Shown here piece after piece: positions 1-10,059 of a stretch of DNA of 64,000 nt. Every line of letters starts with the position of its first letter. The first letter of the stretch is position 1. Location: the NCBI GenBank assembly GCA_024752435.1, contig CP103032.1, forward strand, positions 806,001-870,000. Direction: 5' to 3'. A program made the translations under genes and the position numbers. Under the pieces are notes generated by a model. It was not told where the DNA came from. It worked only from the letters and a program-made list of their open reading frames with translations, and made no database searches. Source of the DNA: Allantophomopsis cytisporea. Taxonomy: Eukaryota; Ascomycota; Leotiomycetes; Phacidiales; Phacidiaceae.

Positions 1-600
1 TGCGATTAGCACTGACTGTTGATGTAGTTTTGCCTATAGGTGGCGAGGTACTGTGATAATGGAACTACCGTATATCCGCATTCCTATCCGAAGAAGTCCC
101 AAACAACCAGGACGCTTTAGACCGTCTTATACTGGTACGTATATACAATTCATTCGTACAGTACCATTCTGACTCTTCTCCAATCCCTGAATTATCTCCT
201 TGAGTTCCTCAACATCCTTGTTGAGATCTGTAACCATTCGAGTAGCTCCATTCACCTCGGCATTGCTATGTGTCGTTGTTATGTGAGGTGGACTTCTTCA
301 AGCTTGCATAGTATGCATTCTTGATCAGGTACTTCAGTTGCGTTGCAAAGCGACTCTACACAGTATAACTCGTCTCCTCGACTATTTCACCTCTGGTCAC
401 ATGCAACTGTCCATTTGTTGTTCGTGACATCAGGTAGCAACGCCTAGTTCCACGCAGATCAGCCACGAATATGATATGATGTACATATCTAAGTACCTTA
501 CCCAGGTGGTAGGTCTTCTTGCAAGATCTAACAATCCATCAGGCGTGGGGGCTGAAACGAAGGAACAAGAAAGATCCTGCTGTCATGGCTTGGCTCTGAG

Positions 601-628
601 GTGAGTGGTGAGTGGTGAGTGGTGAGTG
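601..628. repeat. GTGAGTG heptamer, 4 tandem copies
   Basis: Four perfect copies of GTGAGTG lie in non-coding DNA. No function can be inferred. Confidence 0.85.
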
Positions 629-785
629 ATTCGCTGTTGGGTTGTGGCTCGTGAGTTCTTTTGAAATGCATCTACTATCCATCTTACTTATCGCAGAACT
701 CCGCAGAGTTATTGCTTGAACAGGGAGATACATCCTTACACTCATAGACACAACATCGAATGATAACGCAAACGTGATGTATTTG

Positions 786-822
786 TATATGTATATATAT
801 ATAGATATATATATATATATAC
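786..822. repeat. TA-rich microsatellite
   Basis: A run of TA/TG/GA dinucleotide steps, dominated by (TA)n, in non-coding DNA. Confidence 0.85.
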
Positions 823-1581
823 TATATGGAGCATGCATAGTAAAGGAGCCTCACCTCAGGACGATCAGACAGACCCTTTGAAGTCTATCTATTCAGAGGA
901 CCAGACCATTATGCTTAAGGGTCGGCCGAGGCCACTTCTCTACTGCTCTGCGCAAAATGTCCATGCAGAATGAGGTCATTCCTCTTGTCTTCAGTGTTTG
1001 GGTAAGGCTGGGCATTCACTAAATCTTGGAACCAGCCCCGCGATTGCTGATCAATGCCCCGCCAGGTCTGTGTAGAAATGCTTGTCCTGCGTTGGCCCAT
1101 CACCCTATCGTAGCCCTTCTACCGACACCTCCGTCCAAAGAGTGAGAAGGAACCCCCCCCCTGCTTGTCAATACCTGCTGCTGCTTTCCGGAATCCGACC
1201 TTGACGCATAGAGAAGTAAAGAAAGTCAAATCCTTACAGCTAGCCAAGCAACAGACGACAGAGACGACTGTGCGAGAGCAGGTAAGTAGGGAGAGAGGTG
1301 CTGGGTAAACGAATGCGAAAATAAGCAAAACATAGTAACGACAGTTCGTAACTGTGCAGTAGCACGAAACATGACCAAAGCACCAAAAGCTTTAAACAAG
1401 GCAGCCCACCATCACTGGTCCTTGACTTCTTCTACACTACTTTTCTAAATTCCACGCTCACAAGATACATTCCCTTCCTCTTCCTCTTCCCTCTTCCCTC
1501 TTCCTCGTTCTCTCACTGCGTTGTCAATTATATCTCCTCACAATATCCTCTTTGCTTCTGGCACTGTGATTGATCGTCATC

Positions 1582-4321
1582 ATGACTGCCGCAGGCCCCA
1601 CCGATGGCGGCTCGAATCCATCGAACTTAAAGGACAAGCTGAAGCACCCTTTCAGCTCCCTCAGAGATAAGATTGAGCACAGTCATATTACGGCTTCGCT
1701 TTCTCACAAGAAGTGAGAGAATTTGTCGCACTGTTGTGCAAAGCCCAAACTAATCAATCCATAGGCACGAACTTGGAAAACTCACCAACTTGCTCAATCC
1801 AAATCACAGGTGCGTATATGACGCAAATTTGGATTGTACCCCCACTAACGATTTATTTTGTTAGACATGACGAGGAGCACGAGAAGGTGACGGATGAAAA
1901 GCGCAAGAAAATCGCCGAGTCCCACCGATTTGAATCATTTGCCCCAGAGCGCCCAGGAAACAATATCAAATGGTACGTTGATGGAAGAGATTACTTCTGG
2001 GCTGTATCGATAGCTCTCGAACGCGCTACCGAAACTATATACATTGCCGACTGGTGGTTATCGCCTGAATTGTTCATGCGCAGACCTCCATTTTTCAACC
2101 AGGAATGGAGACTCGACCAAATTCTGAAGCGTAGAGCTGAAGCTGGCGTCAAAATCTATATCATCGTTTACAGAGAGGTCGAGGCTGCTTTGACCTGCAA
2201 TTCGGCGCACACCAAACATGCTTTGACGAATTTGTGCCCCAAGGGCTCGCCTGGTCATGGAAACATTAATGTCATGCGCCATCCAGATCATAACGTGCTG
2301 GAAAACGCGGCAGATATGACTTTCTATTGGGCGCATCACGAGAAGTTCATTGTTATCGACTACAATATTGCCTTTATCGGAGGTCTGGATCTTTGTTTTG
2401 GAAGATGGGATAATCATCAGCATCCTTTGGCGGATGTCCATCCTGCTGGAGTCAAGAATGAAATGTGGCCGGGCCAGGATTTCAACAACAACCGTGTCAT
2501 GGATTTCCAGAAGGTGGAAGACTGGAAAGGAAATGAGCTTTCCAAGGTTGAGTACGGTAGAATGCCTTGGCACGATGTAGCTATGGGACTTGTTGGCGAC
2601 TGCGCCTACGATATCGCTGAGCATTTCGTGCTTCGTTGGAACTTTGTTAAGAGAGATAAGTACAAGCGTGATGATCGATATGATTGGCTCCTCATGACCG
2701 GCCGAGAAGGAGACGATGAGGATCTCATTGGAGTGCAGAGGCCAAAACATCCAGTTGGAGAGTATGTCACCCATCCAGTGACTTCTTTGGATGGAAAAGC
2801 GCTTGGCCATCAAGGGTCTGTTCATGCACAGATCGTCCGAAGCAGTGCAGACTGGAGCAGTGGTATTTTGACCGAGCACAGCATCCAAAATGCCTACTGC
2901 GAAGTAATCAGAAGTGCACAGCATTTTGTTTATATCGAAAATCAATTCTTCATCACAGCTACGGGCGATCAGCAATCGCCAATCCACAACCAGGTTGGTA
3001 AAGCTATTGTCGATGCCGTTGTTCGCGCCGGCAAGGAAGGTCGAAAATTCAGGGTTATTGTCCTCATTCCAGCCATTCCAGGATTTGCTGGTGATCTTCG
3101 AGAGGATGCCGCCATGGGGACTCGAGCTATCATGGACTACCAATACAAATCAATTTGCAGAGGCGAACATTCCATTTATGAGCAGATCAGAAAACAGGGA
3201 GTAGACCCAACGCAGTACCTTTTCTTCTTCAATCTCAGATCCTATGATAGATTGAATGTTACCCCAGCCATCAAGAAGCAAGAGGAAGAATCGGGTGTTA
3301 AATATCAAGATGTGCAGCGTGCCGAAGCTCAAGAGATCATGGGCAGTAGCGTCGAAAACTCTAAGGATGAAGATGACATGAAGCATCGTCAGCGTATCAA
3401 GAACAAGTTCGACAAATTTGACGATTCTGATTCTGATGAGGAGGACAGAGAGAGGCTCACAGACATGAAACGTCGATACGAGGAGAAGGCTCAAGCTGCT
3501 GGTACTGATGATGAATCTAAGATTGCCAGTGAAGACTCTGTGGCTCAGAACGCCATGCTCGACATGCCTAACCTTAAACAGGAGCAGTGGGAAGGCACAG
3601 ATGAGTCCGAGGTTGAAAACTGGATTCAAGAGGAATTGTACATCCACGGCAAGGTCCTGATTGTTGACGACAAGACTGTTATTTGTGGAAGCTCAAATTT
3701 GAACGATCGCTCTCAATTGGGCTATCACGATTCAGAGCTTTCGATTGTAATGACAGACACCAAGAAGCTGCAAAGCACGATGAATGGGCAATCCTACGAA
3801 GCTGGTCATCATGCCGCAACACTCAGAAGGTATCTTTGGAGAGAACACTTGGGACTGTTACCACCCCAAGAGAACGATGCCAGTAAAGATCCAAATGCGC
3901 AGCCTCCGAATGACTGCCCAAACAACCCTCAGGAGAATGAGCACTATGAATTTGTCGCGGATCCCCTCAGCGATGAACTTTGGGAATTGTGGACATCTCG
4001 AGCTTCTGTAAATACTCAGGTATTTAGAGAATTATTCCACGCCGATCCTGATGATCATGGTATGTTCCCTCGCTTTACAACGCCCTTCACCACTGACAAG
4101 TAATAGTGAAAACATTTGACGACTACAACACATTCCTGCCCCCGAAAGGAACCAAATCAGGTCACATTTTTGACAAGATGAGGTCGAATTCGGATATCAA
4201 GGAGAGTTTGGACAAGATCAAGGGACATTTGGTATGGATGCCAATGGACTTCCTAAAGGATGTTCAGATGGCCGAGGCGGGACTACAGGTGAATTCTTTT
4301 ACAGAAAGTATTTATACTTAA
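1582..4321 (+). CDS. Phospholipase D
   Basis: Probably hydrolyses phosphatidylcholine to phosphatidic acid and choline at intracellular membranes. Exons 1582-1712, 1765-1809, 1865-4059 and 4107-4321 join in frame to 861 aa; all introns are GT-AG and 47-55 nt. Both HKD motifs are present. The first, around residue 217, reads HHEKFIVIDYNIAFIGG. The second, around residue 652, reads YIHGKVLIVDDKTVICGSSN. The last exon supplies the conserved C-terminus ending in FTESIYT. A long acidic, charged insert lies between the two catalytic halves (about residues 540-640). The N-terminus before the catalytic core is only about 80 residues, so the PX and PH domains of yeast Spo14 are absent. This matches the shorter fungal PLD type. 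The start is the first ATG of the frame that splices cleanly into exon 2. Identity is firm; which PLD paralogue it is cannot be told from sequence alone. Confidence 0.95.
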
Positions 4322-5009
4322 AAGGTGTATTGGTAGTATTGTGATTTGGCATGCGGGCCATGCATTGGGCTGGATGAGTAGACTTCTGCTCTTAATGTAT
4401 TTTACGAGTTGGGATAATGATATATTGATGAACACGATATTTGCGTTTGTATGTAACAGATCGACACAAGGAATGTCTTAGTCCACTCTTTGGAGATGAT
4501 ATTAATTGCTAAATTCATAACATATCAACATATCTTATATGCATTGATATTGAGATGATCTAATACCACACGCGATTCCGATTCTTTCCATGATGATGGA
4601 AGATAGAGATCATCTCCAGAGCATTTGCATGAAGCAAGCATGAAACGGCTCTAAAATGCCCCTCAGGAACGGGGTCCACAAAATGATCCCCTTCTCTCCA
4701 ATCCCCAAAATACGCGGGCATTGGGGCATGCACTCCATAAAGTCTCGCATATGTTCCTCAGGCCAGGCGTACGGGCCGCCCCTCCGCCCCTCCACACACC
4801 GCCCCGCTACGGAGACAGCTATATGCGTGGTACGTAGCCTTCCAGCTCCATCAACTGAAGTGAACACGCTCCATCTTCCCTTAAAGCTGGCCGATTCCAC
4901 CTCCCTTCAAACATTCAAACACCCCAAAGTAGCCATTTCACAAATTCAACTCCTCTTACATCCCTCTCCAAATACTCTACCAATTTCATACGTTTGTTTA
5001 TCAGGCAAT
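4322..5009. other. Intergenic region, phospholipase D to glycolipid transfer protein
   Basis: An AT-rich first half fits the 3' end of the phospholipase D transcript. A C-rich second half from about 4780, with many short CTCC/CAAC runs, fits the promoter and leader of the next gene. No gene is seen. Confidence 0.5.
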
Positions 5010-5836
5010 ATGGCTGCTACTACTGCTTACCCCCCAGGAGGAACTTTCCTCGATACTCTTAAGAAGTCCTTCGTCGACGTTCCTGTCGACGCCGCCAAGG
5101 ATAATGCTATTGATACCACTGCCTTCCTCGAGGCTGCTGAGTCGTTGACCACCCTCTTCGGTATTACAATTCCATTCACGTATACAAAGAACAAAACTGA
5201 CTTATTACTACTTAGATGTTCTTGGAAGCGTTGCTTTCACTCCCGTCAAGAATGACATGCTCGGCAACATCAAGGTATGTTATTCTCCCGGGATATTTTG
5301 TAATGATACTGATACTGCTCTTCAGAAAATTAGAGACAGACAGCTCGCTGCTCCAGCTGAATCAGCGGATCTCCAATCGCTCGTCAAGAACGAATTAGCA
5401 ACAAAGAAGCACGTAGCCACCGAAGGACTCGTCTGGCTCGTCCGGTATGTCCTACAATCCCGCTCCTCACAATCCCCACAGCGCCCCTACAACCTTTCAC
5501 CATCCCCTTCATCCGAAACCCCTCACTAACACCTCTGCCAGCGGTCTCGAATTCACCTCCATCGCTCTGCAAAAGAACATCGCGAACCCCTCAGAAGAGC
5601 TCTCGGCATCGTTCCGTGAGGCCTACGGCAGCACGCTCAAGCCACACCACAGCTTCATGGTCAAGCCGATCTTCAGCGCCGCCATGAGCGCCTGCCCCTA
5701 CCGCAAGGACTTCTATGTCAAGTTGGGCGATGACCCGGCGAAGGTCGAGGCCGAGTTGCAGGTCTGGCTTTCTGCCCTCGAGAAGCAGGTCGGTATCTTG
5801 AAGGAGTTTTTGGCGAGAAAGGAGGCCAAGTGGTAG
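5010..5836 (+). CDS. Glycolipid transfer protein, HET-C2 type
   Basis: A small soluble GLTP-fold protein expected to move glycosphingolipids between membranes in the cytosol. Exons 5010-5160, 5216-5274, 5326-5444 and 5542-5836 join in frame to 207 aa, close to the length of Podospora HET-C2. Family landmarks are visible. The Asp/Asn/Lys sugar-headgroup site lies in DVLGSVAFTPVKNDMLGNI, and the Asp codon is split by intron 1. The binding Trp is in EGLVWLVRGLEF and spans the intron 3 junction. The binding His is in LKPHHSFMVKPIF. The C-terminus LKEFLARKEAKW is typical. In Podospora an allele of this family controls vegetative incompatibility, but nothing here shows an incompatibility role, and no NLR partner gene is adjacent. 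Confidence 0.95.
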
Positions 5837-6142
5837 ATCTTGTGATTTTTACAGGCCGTGCTCTAGATTGTATAACTAGGGTTTTGTAGCGAATTTATCT
5901 GCGATTAGAATGCTTTGGTTGTGTTGAGATTGGGACATCCATCGTGCGTTTTGCAGGGTTACTGTGAATTGCTGGTCCGAATTTGTCTTGATGAGCTTAA
6001 GGCTAAAAACACACTCCTTTGGAAATTCTTATTCCTCAGAACCCAATTTCATCCATACAACCTGCAACAGCATTTTTACACAACCTGCTTCAAGGCTCTT
6101 GCTATATATCAAAGTCACCTATATCTTATCCAGCTCCCGAAT

Positions 6143-7559
6143 TTATGTCAATTTCAGCTCATCGAAGCTGTGCACAACCACATTGGCACTTCTCTGCGCC
6201 TCAGTCAAAGGAGCATTCCCCTCTCTCACTACAACAACAGCTCTCATGCCCGCCGCTGTAGCCGCCTCAACCTCCAGCACATTATCACTCGCGAACAAGA
6301 ACCCTGCAGGCTTACAGCCAACCTCCTTGGCAATCTTCTCATAACTCTGCGTCTCATTCTTCATGCCCGCGTTCGTAGTATCGAAATACCCACTCAACAG
6401 CCCCCTTACATCCTTTCCACCATCCACGTCCGTGTACTGGAACAGCAGCTTCTGCGCCGGCACACTGCCGGACGAGTAGATGACGACTTTCTTGCCGGCC
6501 TCTGTCCACGCTTTTAGGGCAGGGTAGACATCTGCATACAGTGGGCACTTCAAGGCGCCGCTCTCGTATCCTCGCACCCACAGATAGCCTTGCAGGGACT
6601 TCAAGTACGGAATCTTCAAGTCTTGTGACATTAGGTGCTGCACGTGAATCTCGTAGTCTTCTGGCGATGAGCGGTGCTCGACTGGGAAGGCTTCGCGGTA
6701 GGGGCGGAATGATGGGGAGTCCCACTCCTCACGGAGGGTTGAGGGGAGGACGGCTAGGGCGTAGGGGAACTTTGTGAGTATCAGTACGTTGATTTCATGA
6801 TTTTGTGCTGCAAGAAAAGAGTGGGCAAGTGTGAGTGTGAGTGTGAATGTTCAAGTTCTGAGATAGAACTTGAAACCATTCTTCAGGAGCGTTCAACACC
6901 TGTGAAAATCAAAAACAAAGGACGGAAGAAACCAAGTGTTCTCGTCAGTCGTTATCATTACTTCTCCGCCATGGTGATGGCTTTCGTCCCCCTCCTTTAA
7001 GGAGGATAGAGGTGCAAAAAAAGACAAAAAAAACATTCAACAGTAGGTATTCGCTGGTGGTCACCCACCCAACTACTAATCTACCGATCTGAGTCTTGTG
7101 TATGGCAGAGCGGACGGGATGCCCAATATTTCTCAGTCTATGGTCGAATGTGACAGCTGAAGCTATAGAGAAGGCTATACCTGAAGGCTATACCTGGCTT
7201 TCACCTGCCAAGAACAACTTTGGGAATAATGAAATTGAGAAGAATGGCCAGGTAACAGTGGTAAAAGGGATCTCGGATCAACGAGTTGGGATATGTTATA
7301 ATCTGCATAGATTAACGTACCAGAACGTCCTTCACGAAGGAAATTGGGCAGACGGTCCCCTCTATGCAAGTGGTCAGCATATGTCACGTGAAACGAATAT
7401 AATGTCAGGAACACATAATGATGACAATTCTGAGATAGTAGATCCAGCCAAGGGAAATGAAGTCTTTTCAAGGCGATAAATACGTAGGTGAATGATAGAA
7501 AAGCCGAACTTACCAATATCCAACAGCACTACCTCTACGTCGTCATATTGCTTTGCCAT
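6143..7559 (-). CDS. UTR4: Enolase-phosphatase E1 (methionine salvage)
   Basis: A bifunctional HAD-family enzyme of the methylthioadenosine (methionine) salvage pathway. It enolises and dephosphorylates 2,3-diketo-5-methylthiopentyl-1-phosphate. Reading on the minus strand, exons are 7514-7559, 7321-7361 and 6143-6769, giving 237 aa. Exon 1 encodes MAKQYDDVEVVLLDI. Exon 2 is only 41 nt and supplies EGTVCPISFVKDVL, so the catalytic DIEGT motif is completed by splicing. Exon 3 starts FPYALAVLPSTLREEW and carries the phosphatase motifs YSSGSVPAQKLLF and GFLFASDNVLEVEAA. Introns are 152 and 551 nt, both far longer than the 50-nt norm of this window. Without the two small exons the protein would lack its nucleophile, so a gene model limited to the large exon would be wrong. 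Confidence 0.92.
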
Positions 7560-8625
7560 TGCGCTCGGTTGTGACTTATTGTATGGTTTTGATAGCCTGC
7601 ACAAGGGTTGATTTCTCAGTGCCCAAGAGGTCCGACAGCTTTGTAGATTCCTGAAATCGAGTTTGAATGTGTAATCTTGTATGTGTTGCGTCAGGTGGGG
7701 TTCAATTTATTCGCGCAAAGATTCGTCTTGTAGAGCGAAGAGGGTGGACGTAAGGCATCAAGGCATCAAGTATTTCCATTTTCAAGAGCTCAGAGTGTTT
7801 GGGGAGTAAAAGAAGCGTTGTGACAATGCAGACTTCTCATATATTGTTTTGTTAACTCTGTTACACTGATATTTACTGTGAGAAGATGTGGATTGCGACG
7901 TGAATGCGAGTATCCGGAACCCCAGCAAGGTCCATTTGTCACAGATGTTACTTCAACATGTAAAAGTCGAGAAAATGTAATCCAAAATTGACGGCCCATT
8001 AGAAAACCAAAAGGAGCAGCTATTACTACTTTCATTTACAAGAAAGAGAAAGAGGTAAGAAAACATCGTCGATGAGTTGCTCTCAGCACAACTTCAAAAT
8101 CTGAAAGACAAGGGGGAAACTCCAAAATCTACTGGAATATTATAGCTGTGAGGACATTTCAGTACCTCCACTCAATTTATATGCTTTTCTTTTGGGGGGG
8201 GGGTTGTTGCCTAAATTATACGTGTTTTAGATCGTGAGTTCCAGTGCACTATGGAGAAGGATTCGCCAACGTATTTTCGGTTTGATTTATTCGGCCGTCT
8301 AACTTTGATATGACCATAGACATGTGCAATAGCTCGTAGAAGTTTAGTCTACAAGCTATATATGACTGGCAGAAAGACATATAGATTGTGCAAATATCCG
8401 TATATATGACATGTTAAATTATATTGATAACTTTCCCGCCCGACCTACCCTCGAAACCTAACCCGTTGAAAACAAGACAAAAACGCTACATGTCTTCGAT
8501 CACCTTAAAACCATCATCCAACTCCAACAATCTCCAGATCCCACCATCCCCTCTGCTTCTCACTTCTACATTCAATCCCGAACAGCATGATAGCAGCCTG
8601 AAATGCCTAGAAATAATTAGCAAGT
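7560..8625. other. Gene-free stretch
   Basis: AT-rich intergenic DNA with a run of ten Gs at about 8194-8203. I see no coding signature. The part next to 7560 is the probable promoter of the enolase-phosphatase gene. Confidence 0.5.
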
Positions 8626-9162
8626 TTAACACCTCAACAGAAATACTGGAGACCAACCCCATGATCGAATCTCGGGCACAAGCCTAAATCTCAGTGCATC
8701 TGCTCCCTCGCTCATATCATCCGTTTGTGTTCTCATCTCCGTTCCCGTCAACCACCAAGCCAAGGCAGCAGCACCCATTATCCAAATATCAATTTCCTCG
8801 ACCTCTTTCCACATTGAGTCCAAACACTTGACTACAGCAGTGCGCAGTGCCAGGACCCAGCAAAGCAAGACCTTTCCGATTGAGCCCACAGCTGTAAGCA
8901 CATTCTTGTGCCACAACCACAGAGACCCGACCCTAAGCTCATGCTGTTCAGGCTCTGGCTGCGGTATATGTGCGTACGGATCAGGACCCCGAACCGGGAG
9001 GGCTAGTTCTCGCTGACGGCGGAGGAAGTCACTTTCAGGAGCACGACGCCAAGGCGGAACAGGTCTTTGTGTGAACGCACGGGGCCGTCGTTCTTGATCG
9101 TAGATTGAGAAGTTGAGGGCGTGGGTGGGCGGTGGGTTAAGCTGGATGTAGAATGCTGACAT
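8626..9162 (-). CDS. Hypothetical protein, 178 aa, possible membrane protein
   Basis: A single-exon frame from the ATG at 9162 (MSAFYIQLNPPPTHALNF) to the stop at 8626. It does not match a family I know. Its middle is proline- and arginine-rich (PPWRRAPESDFLRRQ). Two hydrophobic stretches follow: around residues 85-108 (VGSIGKVLLCWVLALRTAVV) and around residues 122-138 (IDIWIMGAAALAWWLTG). It could be a small membrane protein of limited taxonomic range. The same frame stays open upstream to 9414, but the first 80 residues there look like translated non-coding DNA, so the internal ATG is preferred. Codon use gives no strong support; this may be a chance frame. Confidence 0.4.
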   Translation of the reverse strand: MSAFYIQLNPPPTHALNFSIYDQERRPRAFTQRPVPPWRRAPESDFLRRQRELALPVRGPDPYAHIPQPEPEQHELRVGSLWLWHKNVLTAVGSIGKVLLCWVLALRTAVVKCLDSMWKEVEEIDIWIMGAAALAWWLTGTEMRTQTDDMSEGADALRFRLVPEIRSWGWSPVFLLRC

Positions 9163-10059
9163 GGTGGCGATGGTTACGGTAAGGTTGACGTGGAGATGGA
9201 AGTGACGGGGACGCTGAGTACGATTCCATCGGTCATTTATGGGACTGGAGGTATGTATCGGAAATGGGTGGTCGATGTGGAAGGCAGAGATGTGGGTGCT
9301 CGTGGAATCGACGATGGTGTTCTTCACATTTTCTGCTACTTGCGCTTGAGACATTTTAGAAAGGGAACAATGGGTGATCAAGTCACCAGCTACAGATTTA
9401 CCGCTGCACAACATGAAAGCAATAGACCAGAGGATATGTTCATTTTATATATATGCCATCATGCTACTATCTTGTAGTTGTGATCATTGTCTATGTGCAA
9501 GCTGGGTGAACGAGAATGTCTCCTCGAATGTATATCAGCTGACCTGCAATGTTTCAGATATCCAGGAAAATCGCCCAAGAGTTATAATAGAGTTGATGTG
9601 ATGCTTGCAAAGTACGTGGGATTGATAGCCGTTGCTGTCTACTGGTGCAGGGGAGCAACCACCCACGGACCATGATTACTTGTTCGTTAAATGGCATGTA
9701 TCAGACGAAGTTCAACATTTGAGGACCAACACATTTCCGCAAGAATAGATAGCTTGACCTGACCTCTCTTATGACAATCACTACATGTCGCATAAATCCA
9801 CTCCATTGATCACAATCCCTGCCATTGAGTTATTACAAAAGAAGTACGTTAACATTTTCATTGATTTATCAGTATCTAAACAGCCGAGACGAAGAATCTC
9901 AAGCACAATAAACTCCAAGACCATGCGACGATCCACCATCCTTGCAATGCTCGCGGGCCTTACCCTCATGTCCAATAGGACCATATAGACCCGCATCCAA
10001 CTATAAACCCCAAAGCACAGTAAAACTCCAGTCCGTCCCAGTTGATGTACGATATACAA
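9163..10059. other. Gene-free stretch upstream of the orphan and downstream of Pcf11
   Basis: No recognisable gene. It contains the possible promoter of the 178-aa orphan and the 3' end of the Pcf11 transcript, which is read from the other side. Confidence 0.5.

Larger units (their letters stand above)
1..1581. other. Gene-free stretch upstream of the phospholipase D gene
   Basis: I see no coding region that resembles a protein family here. The stretch holds a short heptamer repeat (601-628), a TA-rich microsatellite (786-822) and a pyrimidine-rich tract at about 1468-1512 (repeats of TTCCTCTTCC type) just before the phospholipase D start. Such CT-rich tracts are common in promoters and leaders of filamentous fungi, so the last few hundred bases are probably promoter and 5' leader. 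Confidence 0.6.

Noticed and set aside
2058..3143. 361-codon open frame on the minus strand
   Set aside because: It is antisense to the phospholipase D catalytic region and has no family resemblance.
7096..7479. 127-codon plus-strand frame of ordinary composition
   Set aside because: It crosses, antisense, the conserved 41-nt exon of the enolase-phosphatase gene; its composition is explained by that exon and chance.
8626..9414. Longer 262-codon version of the orphan frame
   Set aside because: The added N-terminus resembles translated intergenic DNA; the internal ATG at 9162 is the better start.
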